Shown: positions 9,633 through 20,073, numbered from the stretch's first letter. The stretch is DNA of 64,000 bases from an uncultured Dehalococcoidia bacterium (GCA_951812535.1 CATOSK010000006.1:310001-374000); one strand, 5' to 3'. The notes: generated by a model from the sequence alone, not told the origin. Made by a program: numbers and translations.

Positions 9633-11435
9633 CTAAACAATTACTTCTTGATATGGCACGTAGTGATTGGTCTTGCCTGCCAGTTGCTCCAGCACTCCGT
9701 CCACCACGTGGTGGGGCATGAACGGCTCGCCGTCGTACTTGCGGATATGCCCGTCGGGAGCGTATCCGCTCTCGCTCCGCAGGTATCGGGCAAACTGGCC
9801 GGAGTAATTGTTCTCTACTATTATCACCTTCTTGCAGCCTTCCAGTGTCTCCCGTATGGCGTCGCCATTCAGCGGTATCAGCCACTTCACCGCCAGTTGA
9901 TTCGCCGTCACTCCCTTCTCGGCCAACTGTTCCACCGCTTCCCTGATGACCCCGTAAGTCGATCCCCATCCCACCAGGGTTACGTCCGCGCCTTCCGCGC
10001 CTTCCAGTTCGGGCGCGGGTACGTCCTGCGCGATGGTCTGGAATTTGCGGGCCCGCTTCTCCACCATCTGCCGCCGTTTGTGTGGATGCGTGAACTCGTC
10101 GCTGATCAGCACCCCGTCCTCGTCGTGTTCGTCGGTCGCGACGACGTGAACATAACCCTCGGTACCGGGAACCGCCCTGGGAGAGATGCCCGTTTCGGTG
10201 TCCAGGTACCTCTGGTACCCATTGCTCGCTTGGTATCCGTTGCCCGGCTTGTGTTCGGTTATAAGCTCACCCCGCTCGATAACCGGGTGCAGGTTCACAT
10301 CCGCGGGATCAAACGAGAACCGCCCTTCGGAAATCAGCAGGTCCGATATCATAATCCCGGGACACTGCGCCCTGTCCGTGAAGTTGAACAACTCGGCTAC
10401 CGAGTGGAAGGCATCCACTGCGTCCAGGGGAGCCACCACAAACCTCTCGTAGTCGCCCTGGCTGGCCCCCAACGCTTGCCAGAGGTCTCCCTGCTCTGTC
10501 TTGGTGGGGACGCCGGTGGATGGACCTGCCCGTTGCACATTGATGTACACCACTGGGATTTCCATCATGCCGGCCGCCCCCACGGCTTCGGTCATCAGCG
10601 CGAAGCCGCCGCCGGACGTTCCGCACATGGCCCTGGCCCCGGTGTGGGCTGCCCCGATCACCATGTTGGCCACGCCAATCTCGTCCTCCACCTGCCGCAC
10701 CATTATCCCCAGGTTCCTCGCGTTCTGGGCCATCCAGTGCAGGATGCCGCTGGATGGGCTCATCGGATACGCTGCGTAGAACTTCACGCCGGCGCATGCG
10801 CCGCCCATCGCGATGGCGTCGTTTCCCGCCCAGACCCCCAACGGCTTCGCTCCCCGGGGCAGTGCCTGGGCAAACGGCTCGAAGTGTTCTCCGGCGTAGT
10901 CGAACCCGGCCTTCGCCATATCGATGTTCTGGGTGACGATCGCCTCCCCCTGCCGGCGGAACCGCAGCGCCAGGCTCTCCTCCAGGACGTCGAACTCCAG
11001 CCCCATCAGGGATGCTACGACTCCGACGGCGATGGTGTTCTGCACCAGCCGGTTCCGGCTCTCGTTCATTTCCCCGACGGGTATCGGGCAGAGCTGGGCC
11101 CCGGGATTGACCTCCCCCGGTTGCACCGTATCCGAGTTGTAGACAATGCGTGTGCCGTCGCCCATCAGGTTCAGGTGCCGGTCCATTGTGTCCTGGTTGA
11201 GGCACAGCAGCAGGTCCAGCCGGTCCCCGTGGGTGTAAATCTCCTCGTCGGCGATCCTGACCGTCAGGAAGATGTGCCCGCCTCTGATGATCGACTGGTA
11301 GGCGTTGTAGGTGTTCAGGTGGAGCCCGCGTCGCACGAAAATGCGCGCCAGAATGTCACCCGGAGTGGCGATTCCCTGTCCGGCTTCACCGCCAATCCCG
11401 ATAGAAATATCGTAGTTCCGAGGGGCCATCTGCAA
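9633..11435 (-). CDS. korA: 2-oxoacid:ferredoxin oxidoreductase, fused gamma-alpha subunit
   Basis: N-terminal GIGGEAGQGIATPGDILARIF, then GNDAIAMGGACAGVKFYAAYPMSPSSGILHWMA. Confidence 0.92.
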   Translation of the reverse strand: MQMAPRNYDISIGIGGEAGQGIATPGDILARIFVRRGLHLNTYNAYQSIIRGGHIFLTVRIADEEIYTHGDRLDLLLCLNQDTMDRHLNLMGDGTRIVYNSDTVQPGEVNPGAQLCPIPVGEMNESRNRLVQNTIAVGVVASLMGLEFDVLEESLALRFRRQGEAIVTQNIDMAKAGFDYAGEHFEPFAQALPRGAKPLGVWAGNDAIAMGGACAGVKFYAAYPMSPSSGILHWMAQNARNLGIMVRQVEDEIGVANMVIGAAHTGARAMCGTSGGGFALMTEAVGAAGMMEIPVVYINVQRAGPSTGVPTKTEQGDLWQALGASQGDYERFVVAPLDAVDAFHSVAELFNFTDRAQCPGIMISDLLISEGRFSFDPADVNLHPVIERGELITEHKPGNGYQASNGYQRYLDTETGISPRAVPGTEGYVHVVATDEHDEDGVLISDEFTHPHKRRQMVEKRARKFQTIAQDVPAPELEGAEGADVTLVGWGSTYGVIREAVEQLAEKGVTANQLAVKWLIPLNGDAIRETLEGCKKVIIVENNYSGQFARYLRSESGYAPDGHIRKYDGEPFMPHHVVDGVLEQLAGKTNHYVPYQEVIV

Positions 11436-11740
11436 CTCCTGGGCGGGATCGTTAAAGTACCGGTTTGATGTATAAAGGTCCCGCGAATGCGGCGAACTTC
11501 GGGCCTGGGATCCCTCAGCGGCCGCCTGTTTTCAATTGAGTACCAGGGGAACCGTCGTTGAGCAGGCCGGGGATTGCCCCGAATCTTACGATTTTGGATG
11601 CCCGCATCGCTGGTACAGTCACGGCCAAGTCTACTACTACGGCTGTTCATAGACAAGGTTGACCGAGCGGCGCAGCGTTGCAGTTTATGTGGTTTCATTC
11701 CCCGCCCGCCCCCTTCTCTCCCGTCCCCCCGCGCAGAGCC

Positions 11741-11930
11741 TGCCCCCGCGTAGGCGGGGGCGGGAACCCAGACCCCGGTAAATCCTTCCCCCCAACCCTG
11801 TTTCCTACTCCCAACATCTCTTCCCATCACCCCCGCGCAGGCGGGGGCCCAGACCCCCGTCAACCTTCCCCTCAGGGACGCCAACCGGGGCAAACCCCTC
11901 TCCCTCTTTCCCGCGTAGGCGGGAGCGGGG
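11741..11930. repeat. Cluster of three dRS3/REP-like GC-rich hairpins
   Basis: CCCCCGCGTAGGCGGGGG, CCCCCGCGCAGGCGGGGGCCCAGACCCCCGTC and TCCCGCGTAGGCGGGA upstream of larE. Confidence 0.8.
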
Positions 11931-12037
11931 GCTGCGCCACCCGATACGGAACACCGCCGCCCAACAGCCCCGGTTGGCCGGTGCCCTCGCGGGTAGTAAA
12001 ATGGGGTCGCCCACTCATATCCCCGGGGGATCTGAAC

Positions 12038-12886
12038 ATGCCCGACACTTCCTCGGATGAATCCCGCGCCTGCCTCGAATCCCTGCAGTCCATTCTGGGG
12101 GAAATGGATTCGGTGATCGTCGCGTTCTCCGGCGGCGTAGACAGCGCCCTGCTGTCCGTGGTCGCTCACCAGGTATTGGGGGATCGCGCTCTCGCCGTTA
12201 CCGCCGTCTCCCCGGCGCTCGCGGGCCGGGAATTGGTCGAGGCGAAGGACTTGGCCCAGCGTTTCGGCTTCCCGCACCGCATCATCAACACCGCAGAAAT
12301 GGAACGGGAAGGGTACGTCGCCAACACTCCCCAGCGGTGCTACTTCTGCAAGACTGAGCTGTACACCCACCTCTGCCGCCTCGCCGACGACGAGGGCTAC
12401 CAGTGGGTCGCCAACGGGGCCAACACCGACGACCTCGGTGATTACCGCCCGGGGTTGCAGGCCGCTTCCGAGCACCGCGTCCGCAGCCCCATGGTCGAGG
12501 CGGGCATGTCCAAGGACCTCGTCCGCTCCATCGCCCGGAGCCTCGACCTGCCGGTCTGGGACAAACCCGCCCAGCCGTGCCTCTCCTCCCGCATCCCCTA
12601 CGGAACGCCGGTTACCATCGAAACCCTCTCCCGCATCGAGCAGGCGGAGGACTACCTGCGCAGCCTTGGCTTGCGGGAAGTCCGCGCCCGCCACCATGAC
12701 CGGGTCTGCCGCATCGAGGTTGGTGAAGACGAAATGGACCTCGCCATGACCCACCGCCGCGAGATTGCCGCCCATCTGAAGAAGCTCGGATACCTCTGGG
12801 TATCCCTCGACCTCACCGGGCTCCGCTCCGGCAGCCTCAACCTCCAGCTCGGCGAATCCCGCCGCAACCCCCTCCCGTCTGCCTGA
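12038..12886 (+). CDS. larE: ATP-dependent sacrificial sulfur transferase LarE
   Basis: VIVAFSGGVDSALLSVVAHQVLG...QRCYFCKTELYTHL...CLSSRIPYGTPVT. Confidence 0.92.
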   Translation: MPDTSSDESRACLESLQSILGEMDSVIVAFSGGVDSALLSVVAHQVLGDRALAVTAVSPALAGRELVEAKDLAQRFGFPHRIINTAEMEREGYVANTPQRCYFCKTELYTHLCRLADDEGYQWVANGANTDDLGDYRPGLQAASEHRVRSPMVEAGMSKDLVRSIARSLDLPVWDKPAQPCLSSRIPYGTPVTIETLSRIEQAEDYLRSLGLREVRARHHDRVCRIEVGEDEMDLAMTHRREIAAHLKKLGYLWVSLDLTGLRSGSLNLQLGESRRNPLPSA

Positions 12887-12890
12887 CCCC

Positions 12891-14102
12891 ATGCCGGCCG
12901 CCGCCTACTTCCAGTCCATCGGAGGCGCCAGCGGCGACATGCTCCTGGCCGCCTGCCTCGACGCCGGCGCTCCCCTGGAAATGGTGGTCCGTGAGCTCGA
13001 CAAGCTGGGGTTCTCCGGCTATTCCCTCCAGTCGGCCCCCGCCATCCGCCGCGAAGTCCGCGGCGCTCATCTATCCGTCTCCCTGGATCAGGTCCCTCCC
13101 GAGCTGCATTCCCTTACTCCCCGGGCCCAGCTGGACGCCGTGGCCGCCAGCACTCTCTCCGAAACCGTCAAGGCCCGCGCCTCCAGCGTCCTTTCCGCCC
13201 TCTGGAAAGCCGAAGCCCGGGTCCACGGCGAGCCCGAATCCACCCTCGAACTGGAGGAGCTGGGCACTCTCGACACCCTCATCGACGTCGTCGGAGTGGC
13301 CGTCTGCCTCGAACACCTCGGGGTGGAACAGGTCTTCGCCGCCCCCCTGGTCCTGGGCGAGGCGCAACCCCCCCGCTGGCCCAACGGATACTCCAACCCG
13401 GCTCCCGCCACCTTGGAGCTGGTCGCCATGGCCAACGCCCCAACCGTCGCCGATCGCCCCATCCACCACGGAGCGGGCGAACTCACCACCCCCACCGGAG
13501 CCGCCATCCTCACCACCCTGGCCAGGTTCGAGCGTCCCGCCATGTCCATCAGCCGGATTGGTGTCGGCCTCGGGACCAGGGACCCGGAAAACTTTCCCAA
13601 CGCCGTCCGCCTCTGGTTGGGACAGGTGGCCGGAAACCCCTCCGGCGCAGCCCTGTCCCAGGTTGTCCTGCTGGAGACCAACCTGGACGACGCCACCGGC
13701 GAGATGCTCGGCTACGTCCACGAGCGTCTCTTTGCCATCGGCGCCCTCGACGTGTGGCACACCCCCATCCAGATGAAGAAGAACCGCCCCGGCGTCCTCC
13801 TGTCCGCCCTCGTCCCCCAGGACCTCGAGCCCGCCGCCGCCGACCTGATCCTCGCGGAGACCCCCACCCTCGGAGTCCGTACCCGCCTCGTCGACCGTCA
13901 CGTGGCCGCCCGGGAAAGCCGGTCCATGTCCACCGACCTTGGGACCGTCAGCGTCAAGATCAAGTCCCTCCGCGGCCGTCCCGTCAGCGTTTCCCCCGAA
14001 TTCGATGACTGCCGCCGCATCGCCCTCGAATCGGGACTTCCCCTGCCCGGCGTCTTGCAGCGTGTCACCGAGCAGGCCCGCCGGCAGTTCCTGGAACCCT
14101 GA
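12891..14102 (+). CDS. larC: Nickel-pincer cofactor biosynthesis protein LarC (single ORF)
   Basis: YFQSIGGASGDMLLAACLDAGAP...HHGAGELTTPTGAAIL...ETNLDDATGEMLGYV. Confidence 0.9.
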   Translation: MPAAAYFQSIGGASGDMLLAACLDAGAPLEMVVRELDKLGFSGYSLQSAPAIRREVRGAHLSVSLDQVPPELHSLTPRAQLDAVAASTLSETVKARASSVLSALWKAEARVHGEPESTLELEELGTLDTLIDVVGVAVCLEHLGVEQVFAAPLVLGEAQPPRWPNGYSNPAPATLELVAMANAPTVADRPIHHGAGELTTPTGAAILTTLARFERPAMSISRIGVGLGTRDPENFPNAVRLWLGQVAGNPSGAALSQVVLLETNLDDATGEMLGYVHERLFAIGALDVWHTPIQMKKNRPGVLLSALVPQDLEPAAADLILAETPTLGVRTRLVDRHVAARESRSMSTDLGTVSVKIKSLRGRPVSVSPEFDDCRRIALESGLPLPGVLQRVTEQARRQFLEP

Positions 14103-14146
14103 CCCCCGGATCACTTGAATCGGGTGCCACAGGAGGTTGGTCCGGC

Positions 14147-15520
14147 TTGAACCGCCTCGCCCGGAAAAGGGTGTTGCCCATTCCTCGGCCGTCCCTCTCG
14201 TCCTGCCGGATGACGCCCCTCGTTCTGCGTTTCGCGTTGCTTGTCGGTGCCGTCATGGCGTTGCTCCCCGCGGCGCTGCAAGGGCAGGGGTACCAGCCCA
14301 TCCGCGTCATCGACCAGGCCCACGCCGTAGCCTTCCCCGGTGACCTCCGGGTCTCCCTCACCGCCGAGAGCGAATGGGAGATCACCGACATCCGCATCCT
14401 GTACCGGATCAAGGGATCGGGCCCGTGGTTCAACGGTTCCGCCAGTTTCGCGCCCTCTCGCCGGATTAGTGCATCCTTCGATGGGATCATCTCGCCCGGT
14501 GGCTACATTCCTCCTGGCACCACCATCGAATACCACTGGGAAATCGAAGACGCCTCCGGATACTCGCTCGCCACCGTCCCGCGCGACATCCTTTACACCG
14601 ACACCAGGTTTGACTGGCAGCAGGTCCAGGCAGGCCCCCTCACCCTTCATTACCACGACCGGTCCTCGTCCCGCGCCGCCCGCGTGGTTGCCCAGGCTGC
14701 CGAGGACCTCGGATACGTCCAGGAAATGCTCGGTTTGGAAGCCGTCCAACCCATGCTCGGGATCGTCTATAACCGCTTCGACGAAGCCGCCCCCGCCTTC
14801 CCCAACCAGTCGCGGACCGTAACCCGGCAGCAGGTCTTTCACGGGTTCGCCTTCCCTTCCCAGGGCGTCTTCCTCGGTATCGGTCTGGACCGCGACCTGC
14901 TGGTCCACGAGTCGGCCCACCTGATGTTCAGCCAAAAGCTGGCCGGCGCTTCCTACCCGGCCCCCGCGTGGCTGGAGGAAGGCTTCGCCAGTTACGTGGA
15001 ACCCGGCGCAGCCCCCCGCAGCGGGCGCAGTCTCGCCGAGCGGGGACCGCCCCTCACCGCCATGGCCGCCGTCTCCGGCACCCCCGGCAACATCCGCATC
15101 TTCTACCTCAAGTCGGAAAGCGTCGTCGCCTTCCTCATCGAAGAATACGGCACAACTCCGTTTCGGTGGTTCCTGGACCGGTTGACTGCCGGCCTATCCA
15201 CTGACCAGGCCCTGCTGGACACCTACGGTTTCGACACCCCTGGACTCGAAGCCCGCTGGGCTGCCAGCGACCGGGGCGTCTCCGGGGGTGTGTCTGCCGG
15301 GGGTATGTCTGCCGGGGGTATGTCCGATGGAAGCTCTGGTGGAAGCGGCCGGGGATTGGATGCCAACTCCCTCTTCCTCACCTTCAACGCCGCCATGCTC
15401 GGCGGTCTAATCCTGCTGGTCATGGCCGCCTGGGCCGTCCAGTACGCCCTCCGGAAGCTTCGCTCCCGCCGCGAGGAGGACGAATGGGACGGCCTGGGCC
15501 CGGACGATTGGGAAAGATGA
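14147..15520 (+). CDS. Exported membrane-anchored metalloprotease (peptidase MA-like, HExxH)
   Basis: Hydrophobic N-terminus, LLVHESAHLMFSQKL zinc motif, LEEGFASY, Gly/Ser linker and C-terminal TM; TTG start after GGAGG (alternative ATG 14210). Confidence 0.75.
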   Translation: MNRLARKRVLPIPRPSLSSCRMTPLVLRFALLVGAVMALLPAALQGQGYQPIRVIDQAHAVAFPGDLRVSLTAESEWEITDIRILYRIKGSGPWFNGSASFAPSRRISASFDGIISPGGYIPPGTTIEYHWEIEDASGYSLATVPRDILYTDTRFDWQQVQAGPLTLHYHDRSSSRAARVVAQAAEDLGYVQEMLGLEAVQPMLGIVYNRFDEAAPAFPNQSRTVTRQQVFHGFAFPSQGVFLGIGLDRDLLVHESAHLMFSQKLAGASYPAPAWLEEGFASYVEPGAAPRSGRSLAERGPPLTAMAAVSGTPGNIRIFYLKSESVVAFLIEEYGTTPFRWFLDRLTAGLSTDQALLDTYGFDTPGLEARWAASDRGVSGGVSAGGMSAGGMSDGSSGGSGRGLDANSLFLTFNAAMLGGLILLVMAAWAVQYALRKLRSRREEDEWDGLGPDDWER

Positions 15521-15550
15521 CCGCCTTCTGGCGTTGGCACTGTCTTCCTT

Positions 15551-15584
15551 GGAAGATGCAAGACCCGGGAAGATGCAAGACCCG
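15551..15584. repeat. Tandem 17-bp repeat GGAAGATGCAAGACCCG x2
   Basis: Direct inspection. Confidence 0.85.
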
Positions 15585-15735
15585 CTCCCCTCGCATATTG
15601 GGGGGTCGCATTTGCCGGGTGCTCCGGTTTGCGGAGGGGGGGTGGTTTGCCTTGGGGGCCGGCCGTTACCGGATGGGTCTTCAGGCCGTGGTCTAACGGC
15701 TTGGAGAAGTTTGAGCTATCTCAGCGTGAAGCTGC

Positions 15736-15860
15736 TAGTAACTATCTCAAAAGTCCCTTCCCCCTTGATGGGGGAAGGTTAGGATGGGGGTGACAGGCTG
15801 GTGCAGTGTCGCCGCGTTGGGCAGCCGCGAAATCCAGGGTTGGTTTTGAGATGGTTTCTT
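15736..15860. mobile_element. Putative MITE-like element with a GTCCCTTCCCCCTTGAYGGGGGAAGG core
   Basis: Imperfect 16-bp TIRs AGTAACTATCTCAAAA / TTTTGAGATGGTTTCT (14/16 match) around the core repeat at 15751-15794. Confidence 0.5.
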
Positions 15861-16209
15861 AGTATCGCTTGGCCACTACCGGTATCAGCTCATTGTTCAC
15901 CGGGTCCAGCGCGAGCAGGGCGTCTTCCAGGGTGATTACCCCCAGCAGGCTGGGTTCTCCCTCTTCAGCGAATATGACGGGAGTGATGACTTCAACCCCC
16001 TCCAGCCTGACGTTGGCGTAGCCTACCTGGACGGGTTTTTCGCTGCCGTCGGCGAGTCGTGACGCGGCGGTCCTCTCAGCCATGACTCCCAGGGCCTGCA
16101 GCATTCCCCGGGGCAGAGCCGTGTAGGTGGAGCCGGTGTCCACCTCGACCTCCACTCTCTGGGAATTCCTCCCTTGGAGGTCTCCCACTTCTATTGTTGT
16201 AATTACCAT
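15859..16209 (-). CDS. Clan AA (retropepsin-like) aspartyl protease family protein
   Basis: VEVDTGSTYTALP motif; ~116 aa. Confidence 0.75.
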   Translation of the reverse strand: MVITTIEVGDLQGRNSQRVEVEVDTGSTYTALPRGMLQALGVMAERTAASRLADGSEKPVQVGYANVRLEGVEVITPVIFAEEGEPSLLGVITLEDALLALDPVNNELIPVVAKRY

Positions 16210-16410
16210 TCCCGTTTCGCGCCGCCTGTTGCCTGTATTTTCTTATCCTGTCGGGTGTTTTGCAATTTTCTGCGCGGCATCCTTCACCTCTTTCCCCGTT
16301 TCTGGTATGCTCTTGCCGTTATTGCGATTTCGGAAGCAGCCGGCGCCGGGATCGTCCCACCGCCCATCAAAGCCCGGGCGCCGAAACGAAGAACTTGAGG
16401 AGGCCCCGCC

Positions 16411-17097
16411 TTGTACCAGACCATCAGCGACGAGACCTTTGCCGCCCTCCAGCAGATCGACGGCCCCAGCATCTGCAACGCCATCGAGGGGTTCAACTAC
16501 CGCTCCAAGGCCGAGGGATTCATGGGCCCCGAAATCCGTTCCATCTACTCCGACCTGCCCCCGGCCCTCGGCTATGCCGTCACCGGCGTGGTCAGCTCGG
16601 TGCGCCCCGAAGGCCGCAACGTCGCCCGCGAGGAATGGTGGGACCTGATCGCTTCCGTGCCGGGTCCCCGCTTCATCATCCTTCACGACATGGACAATCC
16701 CCCTCTGGGCGCATATTGGGGCGAGGTCCAGGGCAACATCCACAAGGCTCTCGGCGCCGTCGGAGTTGCCACCGACGGAACGGTCCGCGACCTCGATGAA
16801 GTCCGCGGCCTCGGGTTCCACTTCTTCGCCAAAGACATCTGTGTCTCCCATGCCTTTACCCATCTGGTCGAAATCGGAATCCCCGTTACCATTGGCGGTC
16901 TGACCGTCAACACCGGCGACCTCATCCACGGGGACAAGCATGGCGTCAGCCACATTCCTTTCGAACTCGCCGACCTCATCCCCGCCAAGGTCCAGGAAAT
17001 CGCCGACTACGAGGCCAAGACCATCAGCGTCTGCCAGTCTCCCGATTTTTCCATGGATGCCCTCAAGGAAGTCGCCAAGATTACCCGCCCCTATTAA
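16411..17097 (+). CDS. RraA family protein / HMG-aldolase-like
   Basis: IDGPSICNAIEGFNYR...DGTVRDLDEVRGLGFHFFAK...GDLIHGDKHGVSHIP; TTG start after GGAGG. Confidence 0.85.
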   Translation: MYQTISDETFAALQQIDGPSICNAIEGFNYRSKAEGFMGPEIRSIYSDLPPALGYAVTGVVSSVRPEGRNVAREEWWDLIASVPGPRFIILHDMDNPPLGAYWGEVQGNIHKALGAVGVATDGTVRDLDEVRGLGFHFFAKDICVSHAFTHLVEIGIPVTIGGLTVNTGDLIHGDKHGVSHIPFELADLIPAKVQEIADYEAKTISVCQSPDFSMDALKEVAKITRPY

Positions 17098-17224
17098 CTG
17101 TTGGGAAGCTCTCGTCCCGCCCCTGTGTCTCCCGTCTGTCCCGCCCGTCTTCCGGGCGCGGCCCATGCGGGGAACGGCGGGAGTGTACTGCGGCACACTT
17201 TATGAAATTGACGGTCTGTAACCA

Positions 17225-17974
<750 letters not shown>

Positions 17975-18065
17975 CCGGCCCACCCAGGGGGCCAGGCTGG
18001 GCTCCAATATCTTGACCCGGTCCCGCCCGTTCACCCGGTCATAGTTTGCTTGGTGTGACTCTAAC

Positions 18066-18208
18066 AGGGTGTGTGAGAGATCCGCTGAACCAAGTCGCTA
18101 CGACTGAGTTACCATCAACTTAGTCCCTTCCCCCTTGACGGGGGAAGAGCCTGCCCCCGCGGAGGCGGGGGTTAGGATGGGGGTGACAACTCAATTCTCA
18201 CACACCCT
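18066..18208. mobile_element. 143-bp MITE with 13-bp TIRs and 5-bp TSD
   Basis: TIR AGGGTGTGTGAGA (18066-18078) / TCTCACACACCCT (18196-18208), flanked by CTAAC at 18061-18065 and 18209-18213. Confidence 0.78.
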
Positions 18209-18309
18209 CTAACCGCCCCCGTGGGGTGGCGGCCCCTGACATTCCCCTGCGCCTTACCCGTGGGTTCGCCGCGCTTTCCACCTTTCCCAATCCAGTAGGA
18301 GTATTTTTC

Positions 18310-19131
18310 GTGGCTTTCCAGTGCCTCTTGTACGAAAAGAAGGGTCCCATTTGCTGCCTGACTCTCAACCGTCCCGACAAGCTGAACGCATTGAACGGCG
18401 CTATCTTGACCGAATTTCGGGAGGCTATGGATGTCATCGAGGTCGACCCCGACATACGGGTGGTGATTTTGACCGGCGCTGGCCGGGCCTTCTCCGCCGG
18501 GTTCGACCTGGAACGGGGCCCCGACTCCTCCGACCCCCACGAGATGCAGGCCCATGAATGGCGGGAGCACCTCAATGCCTTCGTCGACACCTTCTTGAAG
18601 GTCTGGCGGCTGGGCAAACCCGTCATTGCCGCGGTCAACGGCTACGCCTTGGCAGGTGCCTGTGAGCTCGTGCAGGTCTGCGACGTCAAGATAGCCTCCG
18701 ACCGTGCCATCCTTGGCGAGCCGGAAATTCGCGCCGGCCTCGGGCCCCCGTTGTTGATCACTCCCTTCAGCGTCAACCTGGCTATGGCCAAGGAGATGCT
18801 CCTCACTGGAGACACCGTGGACGCCCACGAAGCGGCCCGCATTGGCCTGGTCAACCGGGTCGTCCCCCACGATGACCTCATGGCCGAGTGCGAACGGGTT
18901 GCCACCAAGATCTCCCGCATGTCCGAGGTCGGCGTCCGCATGACCAAGCTGTCCGTTAACCGCGCCCTCGAGGGCATGGGATTCCTGTCCGCCGTCGAAA
19001 CCAACGTCGAGCTCATGACCCATTTCGACATCAGCGTCTCCCCGGAACAGCAGGAATTCAACGCCATCCGGGAGGAGAAGGGTCTGCGGGCTGCCCTGGA
19101 CTGGCGGGACGCCCGCTTCCGGGACATTTGA
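18310..19131 (+). CDS. Enoyl-CoA hydratase/isomerase family protein
   Basis: LTLNRPDKLNALNGAIL...VVILTGAGRAFSAGFDL...AAVNGYALAGACEL; GTG start with AGGAG upstream. Confidence 0.9.
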   Translation: MAFQCLLYEKKGPICCLTLNRPDKLNALNGAILTEFREAMDVIEVDPDIRVVILTGAGRAFSAGFDLERGPDSSDPHEMQAHEWREHLNAFVDTFLKVWRLGKPVIAAVNGYALAGACELVQVCDVKIASDRAILGEPEIRAGLGPPLLITPFSVNLAMAKEMLLTGDTVDAHEAARIGLVNRVVPHDDLMAECERVATKISRMSEVGVRMTKLSVNRALEGMGFLSAVETNVELMTHFDISVSPEQQEFNAIREEKGLRAALDWRDARFRDI

Positions 19132-19200
19132 CCTCCCGCCCTGCCCCATTGCCTCTTCGGCCTCCGCTTAGGCGGTCATACCTTCCAGGGAGGTGAATCC

Positions 19201-19683
19201 ATGCCCCATGACACCGGAGATAAAATCGAAGCCAAACTGAATGCGCTGGGCTATTCCCTGCCGCCTCCGCCGCCCCCGGCCGGCAACTATCTCCCCGCCG
19301 CTCGCAGCGGCAGCGTCATGTGGCTCGCCGGCGTTGGTTCCCGCCAGGTCGGCGGGCCCGTCGTCACCGGCAAGCTCGGCGCAGACCTCACCACCGAGGA
19401 AGGCTATGCCGCCGCTCGCCTCTGCGCCCTCAACCTGCTCACCCGCATCAAGGCCGAGTTGGGCTCCCTCGACCGGGTTTCCCGCATCCTCAAGGTCGTG
19501 GGGATGGTCAACAGCTCCCCCGATTTCTTCCAGCAGGCCATGGTCGTCGATGGTGCTTCCGACCTGTTCGTTGAGCTGTATGGCGATGCCGGACGCCACG
19601 CCCGTTCCGCCCCCGGCATGGCTGCCCTGCCCAACAACACCTCCGTCATCTGCGAGTGCGTCATCGAAATAGCCCCCGACTAA
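19201..19683 (+). CDS. RidA/YjgF family protein
   Basis: GNYLPAARSGSVMWLAGVGSRQ...LDRVSRILKVVGMVNSSPDF...VVDGASDLFVELYG. Confidence 0.85.
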   Translation: MPHDTGDKIEAKLNALGYSLPPPPPPAGNYLPAARSGSVMWLAGVGSRQVGGPVVTGKLGADLTTEEGYAAARLCALNLLTRIKAELGSLDRVSRILKVVGMVNSSPDFFQQAMVVDGASDLFVELYGDAGRHARSAPGMAALPNNTSVICECVIEIAPD

Positions 19684-19733
19684 GAAACTCTCTCAAAACA
19701 AGTGAGCGTAGCCGGGGATCCCCACGTTTCCCT

Positions 19734-19775
19734 CCCGTCATTCCCGCGCAGGCGGGAATCCAGACCCCGGTCGTT
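19734..19775. repeat. dRS3-like repeat CCCGTCATTCCCGCGCAGGCGGGAATCCAGACCCCGGTC
   Basis: ATTCCC(N8)GGGAAT inverted repeat. Confidence 0.9.
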
Positions 19776-19853
19776 CCCCTTTCGCGGGTTTCTGGTTTCG
19801 GAGTGTACGTTTTGACATAGTTTTCAAGAACCTCCCCCAAATGTCCCTTCCCC

Positions 19854-19956
19854 CTCCCGTCATTCCCGCGCCGAACCCCGCGCGAAAGCCGCTGGCGTTG
19901 AGACAAGTTACCTTGCGCCAGCGGCGGAGTCGCAAGAGGGAATCCAGACCCCCGTC
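19854..19956. repeat. dRS3-like repeat interrupted by ~67 bp carrying its own hairpin
   Basis: Left arm CCCGTCATTCCCGCG (19856-19870), right arm GGGAATCCAGACCCCCGTC (19938-19956); insert contains GCCGCTGGCG (19888-19897) / CGCCAGCGGC (19916-19925). Confidence 0.75.
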
Positions 19957-20073
19957 CGCCTCAAGAGTCACACCCAACTTGGGAGCGTCCGCTTGTTCTC
20001 ACACACCCTCTCAGAGTCTGTTTACATTCAATAGAAACCTGCAATAGAAACCTGGCGCCAGGTTCCAGAGAAG

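Noticed and set aside
5774-11468. Very long overlapping ORFs on the opposite strand (5774-7618 minus, 8802-11468 plus)
   Set aside because: They mirror the MFS and korAB genes codon for codon in high-GC DNA and have low-complexity composition (G/V/E/D- or H/R-rich). Spurious antisense frames.
15290-15350. GVSAGGMSAGGMSDGSSGGSG repeats as a distinct element
   Set aside because: In-frame 15-bp duplications within the metalloprotease gene forming a flexible linker before the TM helix; ordinary coding low complexity.
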